Origin: Ottowia sp.
GTDB lineage: Bacteria > Pseudomonadota > Gammaproteobacteria > Burkholderiales > Burkholderiaceae_C
Assembly (NCBI RefSeq): GCF_016703145.1
Contig: NZ_JADJCO010000003.1
Location: forward strand, 1,504,001-1,568,000
Direction of reading: 5' to 3'
Length of the DNA stretch: 64,000 bases
Shown: in pieces, positions 49,426 to 57,711 of the stretch
Numbering within the stretch: position 1 is the first letter of the stretch
How the letters are laid out: every line of letters begins with the position of its first letter
Notes under the pieces: model-generated
Told to the model about the DNA's origin: nothing
Databases searched by the model: none
The model's input: the letters and a program-made list of their open reading frames with translations, nothing else
Translations under genes and position numbers: made by a program

Positions 49426-50349
49426 TTGCCCTCAAACCAAAGCCCTCTCGGCGCGCTGCCGGCGCGTTTTCGACGCGCGCGCGTGCTCATCGTCGGCTGT
49501 GGCGACGTGGGCCAGCGCGCGGCGCGCCTGCTGGCGCCGCGCGTGCGCGTGCTGGCCCTGGTCCGCGGTGCCACCGAGCCTCCGCGCGCCGCCGGGCTGC
49601 GCGCGCGTGGCATCCAGCCGCTGGCGGGCGACCTGGACGACGCCGCCAGCCTGCGGCGGCTGGCGGGCATCGCCACGCGCGTGATCCACCTCGCGCCGCC
49701 GCCCGGCCAGGGCGAGGGCGACGCGCGCACGCAGGCGCTGCTGCGCGCGCTGGCGCGCCGCGCCGCGCCGGTGGCGCTGGTCTACGGCTCCACCAGCGGC
49801 GTGTACGGCGACTGCGGCGGCGCGTGGGTCGGCGAGACGCGCGCGGTGAACCCCCGGACGGCCCGCGCCCGCGCCCGCGTCGCGGCCGAAGGCCACGTGC
49901 GCGCCTTCGGCCGCGCCACCGGCGCGCGCGCCAGCATCCTGCGCATCCCCGGCATCTACGCGCCCGACCGCGAAGGCGGCACGCCGCGCGAGCGCCTGCT
50001 GCGGCGCACCCCCGTGCTGGCGGCGCCCGACGACGTGTTCACCAACCACATCCACGCCGACGACCTGGCGCGCGCCTGCGTGCTGGCGCTGTGGCGCGGG
50101 GCGCCGCAGCGCGTCTACCACGCCAGCGACGACAGCCAGTGGCGGATGGGCGAGTACTTCGACCTGGCGGCCGACCTGTACGGCCTGCCGCGCCTGCCGC
50201 GCATCGGCCGCGCCGAGGCGCGCGAGCAACTGTCGCCGCTGCGGCTGTCCTTCATGAGTGAGTCGCGCCGGCTCGACAACCGGCGCCTGAAGCAGGAGCT
50301 GCGGCTGCGGCTGCGCCACGCCACGCCAGCGACGGGGTTGCTATCCTGA
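49426..50349 (+). CDS. NAD-dependent epimerase/dehydratase family protein
   Basis: A 307-residue extended-SDR-fold protein. The cofactor motif is VLIVGCGDVGQRAARLL (GxGxxG at about residues 23-30), with LAGDLDDAASLRRL (Asp-rich second motif), VYGSTSGVYGDCGG (active-site Ser, no YxxxK), and FTNHIHADDLARAC. The absence of the Tyr-x3-Lys motif suggests it is not a classical epimerase; it resembles YeeZ-like proteins. The start is a TTG at 49426. It is divergent from the flavoprotein gene, sharing a short intergenic region. Confidence 0.75.
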   Translation: MPSNQSPLGALPARFRRARVLIVGCGDVGQRAARLLAPRVRVLALVRGATEPPRAAGLRARGIQPLAGDLDDAASLRRLAGIATRVIHLAPPPGQGEGDARTQALLRALARRAAPVALVYGSTSGVYGDCGGAWVGETRAVNPRTARARARVAAEGHVRAFGRATGARASILRIPGIYAPDREGGTPRERLLRRTPVLAAPDDVFTNHIHADDLARACVLALWRGAPQRVYHASDDSQWRMGEYFDLAADLYGLPRLPRIGRAEAREQLSPLRLSFMSESRRLDNRRLKQELRLRLRHATPATGLLS

Positions 50350-50484
50350 AGTCGGCCGCAAAGGGCGTCCTTCCGTGTCGGGTAAAGCGGCGGGTCTTGC
50401 CGTCGCAGGGCCGGTGCCGCTAGGCTTGCGCGCTTGTCGATCGCGCCGTGGCGCGGCCCCATCCCTCCGAAAGGACGAGACCCC

Positions 50485-51444
50485 ATGATCCGCATCGAAC
50501 CACCGCCGTCGCCGTCGCCGCGCCGCGCCTTCCTGGCCGGCACCGGCGCCCTGGCCCTGGGGGGCTTGCTGGCCTCGCCGGTGCCGCGGGCGCAGCAGCC
50601 CCCGGCCGGCACCTACGCGCCGACGCGCGGCCAGGCCGGCAAGGACGTGATCTGGATTCCCTCGCCCGACGCGCTGGTCACGCGCATGCTGCGCCTGGCG
50701 CAGGTGACGCCGGAGGACTACGTGATCGACCTCGGCTCGGGCGACGGCAAGATCGTCATCGCCGCCGCGCGCGAGGGCGCGCGGGGACTGGGGATCGAAT
50801 ACAACACCGACCTGGTCGAGCTGTCGCGCCTCCATGCCCAGCAGGCCCAGGTGGCGGCGCGCGCGCGCTTCGAGAAGGCGGACATCTTCGAGTCCGACTT
50901 CTCGCGCGCCACGGTGGTGACCATGTACCTGCTGCCGCACTTGAACCTGCGGCTGCGGCCCCGCATCATGGCGCTGCGGCCCGGCACGCGCGTGGTGTCG
51001 CACGAGTTCCGCATGGGCCTCTGGCGCCCGGACGAGACCTCGCGCGTCGGCGCCGCGTCGGTGCATCTGTGGCTGGTGCCCGCCAACGCCGGCGGCGACT
51101 GGGACCTGAGCTTTCCGCATGCCGGCGGCCGGTCCACCGTGCGGATGTCGTTGCGCCAGGCGTTCCAGGACTTGAGCGGCACCGTCGCCTTCAAGGACTT
51201 CGAGACCGGCTTGCGCGAAGCCAGGGTGGCGGGCGAGCAGGTGCGCTTCGGCTTCATCGACGAGGCGGGGCACCTGCGCCGCTTCGAGGGCCGGGTGGCC
51301 GGCAACCGCATCGCCGGCACGGTGCACGACCTGACGGCGGGCACGCGCGCGCCGTTCAGCGCGCTGCGCACCGGCGACATGCCGCCCATCGAAGGGGCCG
51401 GCCCCGCGCCGGAGAACGAGGCGGAACGGCTGTCCAGCGAATGA
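50485..51444 (+). CDS. Tat-exported SAM-methyltransferase-fold protein
   Basis: A 319-residue protein. The N-terminus SPRRAFLAGTGALALGGLLA is a likely twin-arginine signal (RR within the n-region). The body has a Rossmann methyltransferase motif, YVIDLGSGDGKIVIAAAREGARGLGIEY, typical of class I SAM-binding domains, then the DIFESDFSRATVVTMYLLPH block. Exported methyltransferase-fold proteins of this kind occur in betaproteobacteria but are not understood. Its stop overlaps the permease start (ATGA), so the two are coupled. Confidence 0.8.
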   Translation: MIRIEPPPSPSPRRAFLAGTGALALGGLLASPVPRAQQPPAGTYAPTRGQAGKDVIWIPSPDALVTRMLRLAQVTPEDYVIDLGSGDGKIVIAAAREGARGLGIEYNTDLVELSRLHAQQAQVAARARFEKADIFESDFSRATVVTMYLLPHLNLRLRPRIMALRPGTRVVSHEFRMGLWRPDETSRVGAASVHLWLVPANAGGDWDLSFPHAGGRSTVRMSLRQAFQDLSGTVAFKDFETGLREARVAGEQVRFGFIDEAGHLRRFEGRVAGNRIAGTVHDLTAGTRAPFSALRTGDMPPIEGAGPAPENEAERLSSE

Positions 51445-52808
51445 ACGACGCCGACGGCGACGCCGCGCAGCCGCAACCCACGCTGCGGCTGCGCGAGGCG
51501 GTCGCGATCATCGTCGGCATCGTCATCGGCGCCGGCATCTTCAAGGCGCCGTCGCTGGTGGCGCAGTTCACCGGCTCCACCGGCTGGATGCTGGCCGCCT
51601 GGGCGGCGGGCGGGCTGGTCTCGCTGATCGGCGCGCTGTGCTACGCGGAGCTGGCGGCCGCCTGGCCGCACGCCGGCGGCGACTACCACTTCCTGCACCG
51701 GGCCTACGGGCGGCGCGTGGCCTTCCTGTTCGCGTGGGCGCGCTTCGCGGTCATCACCACGGGGTCGATCGCACTGCTGGCCTTCGTCTTCGGCGACTAC
51801 ATGGGCACCCTCGTGCCGCTGGGCGCGCACGGCTCGGCGGCATGGGGCGGGCTGGCCATCGTGGTGCTCACGGGGCTGAATGCGCGCGGCATCCGCGCCA
51901 GCGCGGGCACGCAAAGCTGGCTCACCCTGGCCGAGGTGCTGGGGCTGGTGCTGGTGGCGGCGGCCGGCCTGTGGCTGTGGCTGGACCCCGGCCACGCCAT
52001 GCCCGCCGCCACGGCGGCCGTGCCCCCGGCGGGCGCGCCCAGCCTGTCGATGCTGGGGCTGGCGATGGTGTTCGTGCTGCTCACTTACGGCGGCTGGAAC
52101 GAGGCCGCCTACCTCAGCGCCGAACTGCGCGGCTCGCGCCGCGGCATGCTGCACGCGCTGGTGATCAGCATCGCGCTCATCACCGCGCTGTACCTGCTGG
52201 TCAACCTGGCCTACGTCTACGGCCTGGGGCTGGAGGGCATGGCCGCCAGCGAGGCGGTGGCGGCCGACCTGCTGGGCCGGGCCTTCGGCCGCGCGGGCGA
52301 GACGCTGGTGGCGCTGATGGTGGCCGTCGCCGCGCTGACCTCGATCAACGCCACCATGATCGTCGGCGCGCGCACCAGCTTCGCGGTGGGGCGCGACTGG
52401 CCCGCGCTGCGCGTGCTGGGGCGCTGGCGGGCCGACCGGGGCGTGCCGGCCGTGGCGCTGTACGCGCAGTCGGCGTTCGCGCTGGCGCTGGTGGTCTTCG
52501 GCGCCAGTCTGCGCGGGGGCTTCCAGGCCATGGTGGACTACACGGCGCCGGTGTTCTGGAGCTTTTTCTTCCTGTGCGCCGTCGCGCTGATCGTGCTGCG
52601 CGTGCGCGAGCCGCGGGCGCCGCGCCCGTTCAAGGTGCCGCTGTACCCGCTGCTGCCCATCGCGTTCGCCGCCGTGTGCCTGTACATGCTGTGGTCGTCC
52701 CTCGCCTACGTGAAGGCCGGCGCGCTGGCCGGGGTGGGCGTGCTGGCCATCGGCGCGCTGGGGTTGCCGTGGCTGGCGGCGCGGGAGGGCGCTGGCGCGC
52801 GCGGATAG
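51441..52808 (+). CDS. APC family amino acid permease
   Basis: A 455-residue membrane protein with about 12 predicted helices. The N-terminal signature VAIIVGIVIGAGIFKAPSLV (GxG-containing unwound helix 1) and YAELAAAWPHAGGDYHFLHR match APC-superfamily transporters (APA/LAT-like). PFKVPLYPLLPIAFAAVCLYM is near the C-terminus. Substrate is not predictable. It is translationally coupled to the upstream Tat-exported protein gene by a 4-bp overlap. Confidence 0.9.
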   Translation: MNDADGDAAQPQPTLRLREAVAIIVGIVIGAGIFKAPSLVAQFTGSTGWMLAAWAAGGLVSLIGALCYAELAAAWPHAGGDYHFLHRAYGRRVAFLFAWARFAVITTGSIALLAFVFGDYMGTLVPLGAHGSAAWGGLAIVVLTGLNARGIRASAGTQSWLTLAEVLGLVLVAAAGLWLWLDPGHAMPAATAAVPPAGAPSLSMLGLAMVFVLLTYGGWNEAAYLSAELRGSRRGMLHALVISIALITALYLLVNLAYVYGLGLEGMAASEAVAADLLGRAFGRAGETLVALMVAVAALTSINATMIVGARTSFAVGRDWPALRVLGRWRADRGVPAVALYAQSAFALALVVFGASLRGGFQAMVDYTAPVFWSFFFLCAVALIVLRVREPRAPRPFKVPLYPLLPIAFAAVCLYMLWSSLAYVKAGALAGVGVLAIGALGLPWLAAREGAGARG

Positions 52809-52929
52809 AAGGACGGGTCTCCTACAGCTGAACGCTCCGCTGGAGGGCAGGGGCGGGCTGGGGTCGGCGTTAAAACGAAGGTGCGGGAAGGTGTTCTGCC
52901 CGCCCATCGTCCATGCTCAAGGAGAGCCC

Positions 52930-53307
52930 ATGAAACCCCTCACCACGCAACAGCCGAGCGACACATCCATCGACCCGGACCTGGCCGAACAGGCGCGCCC
53001 AGGCCACGGGGTGCCTTCGCAGGACCCGGCGCCCGAGGCCCAGTTTCCCCTTGCCCCCGAGGAGCGGGAGCGTGAATCGAAGTCGGTGTTCACCGGCGGC
53101 GGCGCCCTGGTCGGCGCGGCCACGGGCGCCGCCGTGGGCATGGCGGTCGCAGGCCCGGTCGGCGTGCTGGTCGGCGGCACCGTGGGCGTGGTCGCCGGCG
53201 CGCTGGGTGGCGCCGCCGCGGGGGAGTTGATGGACACGGAGGACCCCTTTGGCGCTGACTCGCCATCCGCGGACGAGCGCCCCGCCCGCGGCGACGGGAA
53301 GGGCTGA
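52930..53307 (+). CDS. Small glycine-zipper membrane protein
   Basis: A 125-residue protein with a charged, Pro/Glu-rich N-terminal half and a hydrophobic Gly/Ala-rich segment FTGGGALVGAATGAAVGMAV continuing through VGGTVGVVAGALGGAAAGEL, then an acidic tail. This looks like a glycine-zipper membrane domain. An AAGGAG site precedes the ATG at 52930. Function is unknown; the type is common near stress-related genes, but no link is shown here. Confidence 0.72.
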   Translation: MKPLTTQQPSDTSIDPDLAEQARPGHGVPSQDPAPEAQFPLAPEERERESKSVFTGGGALVGAATGAAVGMAVAGPVGVLVGGTVGVVAGALGGAAAGELMDTEDPFGADSPSADERPARGDGKG

Positions 53308-53408
53308 ATCTTCAGAGGGTGTGCGGGATTGGGGTGCGGGCGTCGTGCGGGAAAGCACTGCCGCATGCCAGCGAGGAGCGTAGCGTTTGCCTGCATGTCC
53401 ACCTGGGG

Positions 53409-53730
53409 TGGTGCCCGAGGCCGGAATCGAACCGGCACGCCTTGCGGCGGGGGATTTTCTTCCCACTTCGGCTTTCGCCGCCGCCGTCTCCGAAGAAACG
53501 GCGTTCGTGGGCTGGAGCACGCCTTCACCATAGCCTTGCGGCCGTAGGTGCCCGCCGTCTGCTCTCTACACCTTCCCAGGAGCCTTTCGACTCAAGGGCT
53601 TGGCTCGGTATTAGCTCGAACTTGCGTTCAGGGCCTTCGCCGAGTTTGACGGGCTTCACTTCAAGGGTTTCCCCGAGAAGGCTCAAATTAGGTCTGAGTC
53701 CCCTGCGTCTACCAATTTCACCACTCGGGC
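53409..53730 (-). tRNA. tRNA-Leu (CAA) gene interrupted by a group I intron
   Basis: 5' exon (53730-53696): acceptor GCCCGAG, D-arm with GAAATTGGTAGACGC, and the anticodon-arm half ending GGGGACTC. 3' exon (53458-53409): AAAATCCCC, a variable arm, T-arm GGTTCGATTCC, then CTCGGGC, discriminator A and CCA. Joined, they give an 85-nt leucine tRNA whose loop reads CTCAAAA, anticodon CAA. Acceptor and anticodon stems pair perfectly only when the 237-nt insert is removed. Confidence 0.88.
53459..53695 (-). ncRNA. Group I intron (IC3-like) in tRNA-Leu
   Basis: The 237-nt insert has the conserved core of tRNA group I introns: CTCGGCGAAGGCC-like P segment, Q segment CCGAGCCAAGCCC, R segment GAAGGTGTAGAGAGCAGACG and S segment GGTGAAGGCGTGCTCCAG. 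R and S pair through GAGCA/TGCTC (P7), a change from the ACUA/UAGU pair recalled for the Azoarcus intron that keeps pairing. The last base is G (omega G). P1 would pair the 5' exon CTC with intron GAG. Confidence 0.88.
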
Positions 53731-53917
53731 TAGAACGCAACTTTCCTGTACTACTCACTACGGCCCGCTACGACCCATCCCGAAACGGTCTGGCTCCTAG
53801 CTGGCCCCTGATACAAAAAGCGAGCTTTTGGACTGGCTTCTTGATTTCCCTGCAAACCATTGGCTGGCGCGGCCTGGCGAGTGATCGCTGAAGACCCGGT
53901 ATACGTAGAAGTCCCTA

Positions 53918-53957
53918 TTTTTGAGTCTGCTGCGTCTACCGATTTCGCCACCCGGGC
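53918..53957 (-). pseudogene. Truncated tRNA-Leu (5' half only)
   Basis: GCCCGGGTGGCGAAATCGGT and GACGCAGCAGACTCAAAAAT reproduce the 5' half of a leucine tRNA up to the anticodon loop (CTCAAAA, anticodon CAA). The matching 3' half is missing. It lies about 190 bp upstream of the intron-containing tRNA-Leu, on the same strand, and does not contain an intron. Confidence 0.75.
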
Positions 53958-53997
53958 GGCGCGAGAGCAAGCCAGAAATTATGGCACAGTGCGGTGC

Positions 53998-54900
53998 ATG
54001 AACTACCCGACGATCGAAGACGCCATCGGCCGCACGCCGCTGGTGCGGCTGCAGCGCGTGGGCGCGCAGGACAACGCCGCGCGCGGCAACGTGGTGCTGG
54101 CCAAGCTGGAAGGCAACAACCCCGCGGGCTCGGTGAAAGACCGGCCGGCGCTGTCGATGATCCAGCGCGCCGAGGAGCGCGGCGAGATCAAGCCGGGTGA
54201 CACGCTGATCGAGGCCACCTCGGGCAACACCGGCATCGCGCTGGCCATGGCGGCGGCCATCAAGGGCTACCGCATGGTGCTGATCATGCCGGAGGACCTG
54301 TCGGTCGAGCGCGCGCAGACCATGAAGGCGTTCGGCGCCGAGCTGATCCTGACTCCGCGCTCCGGCGGCATGGAGTATGCGCGCGACCTGGCCGACAAGC
54401 TGGTGTCGCAGGGCAAGGGCCGCGTGCTGGACCAGTTCGCCAACCCCGACAACCCCCGCATCCACTACGAGACCACCGGCCCCGAGCTGTGGGAGCAGAC
54501 CGGCGGGCACATCACGCACTTCGTGTCGGCCATGGGCACCACGGGCACCATCACGGGCGTGTCGCGCTTCCTGAAGGAGAAGAACCCGCAGGTGCGCATC
54601 GTCGGTGCGCAGCCGGCGGAGGGCTCGCGCATCCCGGGCATCCGCAAGTGGCCCGAGGAATACCTGCCGAAGATCTACGACCCCACGGCGGTTGATGAGC
54701 TGGTGCTGGTCGATCAGGGCGACGCCGAGGAGATGGCGCGGCGCCTGGCGCGCGAGGAGGGCATCTTCGGCGGCATCTCCTCCGGCGGCGCGGTCTGGGT
54801 GGCGCAGCAGATCGCCGCGCGCGAGCAGGGCGCCACCATCGCGTTCGTCGTCTGCGACCGGGGCGACCGCTACCTGTCCACCGGCGTGTTCCCGGCCTGA
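53998..54900 (+). CDS. cysM: Cysteine synthase CysM (O-acetylserine sulfhydrylase B)
   Basis: A 300-residue PLP enzyme forming cysteine (or S-sulfocysteine) from O-acetylserine. The PLP lysine is Lys47 in NPAGSVKDRPA, the phosphate loop TSGNTGIA is in EATSGNTGIALAMAA, and FVSAMGTTGTITGVSRFLKE and GIRKWPEEYLPKIYD match CysM. Serine 256-region GGISSGGAVW closes the PLP site. The short length and ending (STGVFPA) favour CysM over CysK. The ATG at 53998 gives the family N-terminus MNYPTIEDAIG. Confidence 0.93.
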   Translation: MNYPTIEDAIGRTPLVRLQRVGAQDNAARGNVVLAKLEGNNPAGSVKDRPALSMIQRAEERGEIKPGDTLIEATSGNTGIALAMAAAIKGYRMVLIMPEDLSVERAQTMKAFGAELILTPRSGGMEYARDLADKLVSQGKGRVLDQFANPDNPRIHYETTGPELWEQTGGHITHFVSAMGTTGTITGVSRFLKEKNPQVRIVGAQPAEGSRIPGIRKWPEEYLPKIYDPTAVDELVLVDQGDAEEMARRLAREEGIFGGISSGGAVWVAQQIAAREQGATIAFVVCDRGDRYLSTGVFPA

Positions 54901-54972
54901 TATCTCGTTTTTAAGAGAAATCGGCCTGGAGCCGGCTCCGATATTGCATCGATAGCTATAATAAGGATAGCG
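54900..54972. repeat. Short dispersed intergenic repeat
   Basis: ATATCTCGTTTTTAAGAGAAATCGGCCTGGAGCC... with CGATAGCTATAATAAGG. It lies in the gap between cysM and the NUDIX gene and supplies the AAGG just before the TTG start of the latter. Confidence 0.55.
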
Positions 54973-54973
54973 T

Positions 54974-55522
54974 TTGAACGCCTGGAACTACTGCCCCGCC
55001 TGCGCCACGCCGCTGGCCATGATCGCGCAGGAGGAGGACGGCGGCGCCGTCGAGCGCCTACGCTGCCCGGCCTGCGGCTTCACCCACTGGAACAACCCGG
55101 TGCCCGTGCTGGCGGCCATCGTCGAGGTCGGTGGCCGGGTGCTGCTGGCGCGCAACGCGGCCTGGCCGAGCAAGATGTTCGCGCTCATCACCGGCTTCAT
55201 GGAGGCGGGCGAGACGCCGCAGGAGGGCATCGCGCGCGAGGTCAAGGAGGAGACCAACCTCGACGTGCGCGCGCTGAACCTGGTGGGCGTGTACGACTTC
55301 CAGCGCATGAACCAGGTCATCATCGCCTACCACGTGGTGGCCGAGGGCGAGGTGCGGCTGTCGCCCGAATTGGTGGACTACCGGCTCTATGACTTGCCTG
55401 ACCTGCGCTGCTGGCCGGCCGGCACGGGCCATGCGCTGGCGGACTGGCTGCGCTCGCGCGGGCACGAGCCGGTGTACTTCACGCCCGAGGAAAACGCCGA
55501 GCGGCGGCGCGGGCTCGATTGA
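54974..55522 (+). CDS. NUDIX hydrolase (NudC/zinc-ribbon type)
   Basis: A 182-residue protein. An N-terminal zinc ribbon (NYCPACATPL and LRCPACGFTHW) is followed by the NUDIX domain with the box GFMEAGETPQEG...REVKEETNL (GxxxxxExxxxxxxREVxEExxxx). A zinc ribbon plus NUDIX is the NudC-like arrangement, though it is shorter than NAD-decapping NudC. The proposed start is TTG at 54974, just after the repeat. It is followed by tusA. Confidence 0.85.
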   Translation: MNAWNYCPACATPLAMIAQEEDGGAVERLRCPACGFTHWNNPVPVLAAIVEVGGRVLLARNAAWPSKMFALITGFMEAGETPQEGIAREVKEETNLDVRALNLVGVYDFQRMNQVIIAYHVVAEGEVRLSPELVDYRLYDLPDLRCWPAGTGHALADWLRSRGHEPVYFTPEENAERRRGLD

Positions 55523-55536
55523 CCGACAATTCCCGC

Positions 55537-55764
55537 ATGGACATTGCGAAAGAAGTCGACGCGCGCGGGCTCAACTGCCCGCTGCCCATTCTCAAGGCCA
55601 AGAAGGCGCTGTCCGAGCTGCACAGCGGCGAGTTGCTGAAGGTGCTGTGCACCGACGCCGGCTCGGTGCGCGACTTCCAGGCCTTCGCCAAGCAGACCGG
55701 CAACGCGCTGGTCGACCAGCAGGCCGTGGGCGATGAATTCGTCCACGTGCTGCGGCGGCGTTGA
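55537..55764 (+). CDS. tusA: TusA family sulfurtransferase
   Basis: A 75-residue protein with the sulfur-carrying cysteine in CPLPILK (LNCPLPILKAKKALSEL), the hallmark of TusA-type sulfur carriers. It would pass sulfur in tRNA thiolation or in sulfur oxidation. The neighbourhood includes cysM and, further on, a YeeE/YedE sulfur transporter. The start is ATG at 55537. Confidence 0.9.
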   Translation: MDIAKEVDARGLNCPLPILKAKKALSELHSGELLKVLCTDAGSVRDFQAFAKQTGNALVDQQAVGDEFVHVLRRR

Positions 55765-55770
55765 GGCCGC

Positions 55771-56658
<888 letters not shown>

Positions 56659-56742
56659 GAAAGTCGCGGTGCGGATGGTAAAGTGCCGCCGAGCCAGCAG
56701 CCGACCCGTGAACACTGCTGGACGAAGATCGGCGAGGGAAAC

Positions 56743-57702
56743 GTGGAGATTCTGCTGCTCGAAGACTTGGCCGCCGACGCCCGCCAGTGGCTGGCCGCTC
56801 GGCACCAAGTCGATTATCGGCCAGAGCTGCAGCAAGATCTGGCGCAGTTGCACCAGCGGCTGTACAAGACCGATGCGCTGGTGGTGCCGCCCCGGCTCAA
56901 GGTCAACCGCCAGTTGCTCGACTTCGCGCCCCGCCTGGCAGTGCTGGGCCGTATCCACGACGGCACCGAGAATATCGACTTCGAAGCCTGCCAGTGCCGC
57001 CGCGTGCGGGTGGTCCAGGCCTCCAGCGCCACGGTGCGGGCCAGCGCCGAGCATCTGCTGTTCAGCCTGCTCACCCTGTTCCGCTGCGGCGGCCGGCTTC
57101 TGGAAGAGGAATCGCTGTCGGGCCGGGAGATCAACGACAGCGTGATCGGGCTGTTCGGCCTGTCGGCGCCGGCCCACCTGCTGGCCACCATGCTGGTGCC
57201 GCTGGGCGCGCGCGTGGTGGGCTACGACCCGGCCGTGCACCGCGGCGCCGAGTTGTGGCGCCGCCTGGGCGTGCAGCCCATGGCCTTGGCCGACATGCTG
57301 AAAGTCGCCGACGCGGTGTCGATGCAGGCCATCTACGCCTCGCGCTACCGCAGCCTGGTGGGCGAGCACGTGCTGGCCGCCTGCAAGCCCGGCCAGATGT
57401 GGACCAGTATCAGCCGTCCCTCGCTGTTCGACCTCGATGCCCTGGCGGCCGCGCTGCGCTCGGGCCGCATCGCCGCCTTCCTGATGGACAGCGACGACGA
57501 ACGCCTGGCCGCGCCGGATTGCCCCCTGCGCGGCCTGCCCACGCTGCGCATCACGCCGCGCCTGGCGCCCCGCACGCAGGAGTCGCACCTGCGCGGCAGT
57601 TGGTACCTGGCCGACCGTCTGCACGAGACGTTGGCGATGAGCGAGGAGCAGCGCCAGCGTGGCCTGCTGGGCGCGGACAGCGTGCCGATGAGGCACGCGT
57701 AG
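56743..57702 (+). CDS. NAD(P)-dependent 2-hydroxyacid dehydrogenase-like protein
   Basis: A protein of about 319 residues with the fold of D-2-hydroxyacid dehydrogenases. An N-terminal substrate domain is followed by the nucleotide-binding region SVIGLFGLSAPAHLLATMLV (Rossmann motif imperfect: GLSAPA in place of GxGxxG) and ACKPGQMWTSISRPSLFD. The catalytic Arg/Glu/His positions are changed or missing, so it may be catalytically inactive or specialised. GTG at 56743 is the likely start (EILLLEDLAADA). It is divergent from galU. Confidence 0.7.
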   Translation: MEILLLEDLAADARQWLAARHQVDYRPELQQDLAQLHQRLYKTDALVVPPRLKVNRQLLDFAPRLAVLGRIHDGTENIDFEACQCRRVRVVQASSATVRASAEHLLFSLLTLFRCGGRLLEEESLSGREINDSVIGLFGLSAPAHLLATMLVPLGARVVGYDPAVHRGAELWRRLGVQPMALADMLKVADAVSMQAIYASRYRSLVGEHVLAACKPGQMWTSISRPSLFDLDALAAALRSGRIAAFLMDSDDERLAAPDCPLRGLPTLRITPRLAPRTQESHLRGSWYLADRLHETLAMSEEQRQRGLLGADSVPMRHA

Positions 57703-57711
57703 CGGGCGTGG

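Noticed and set aside
53450..53730. Splicing of the tRNA-Leu intron after U33
   Set aside because: This would leave a loop of the wrong length or a GAA (Phe) anticodon inside a leucine tRNA body with a long variable arm.
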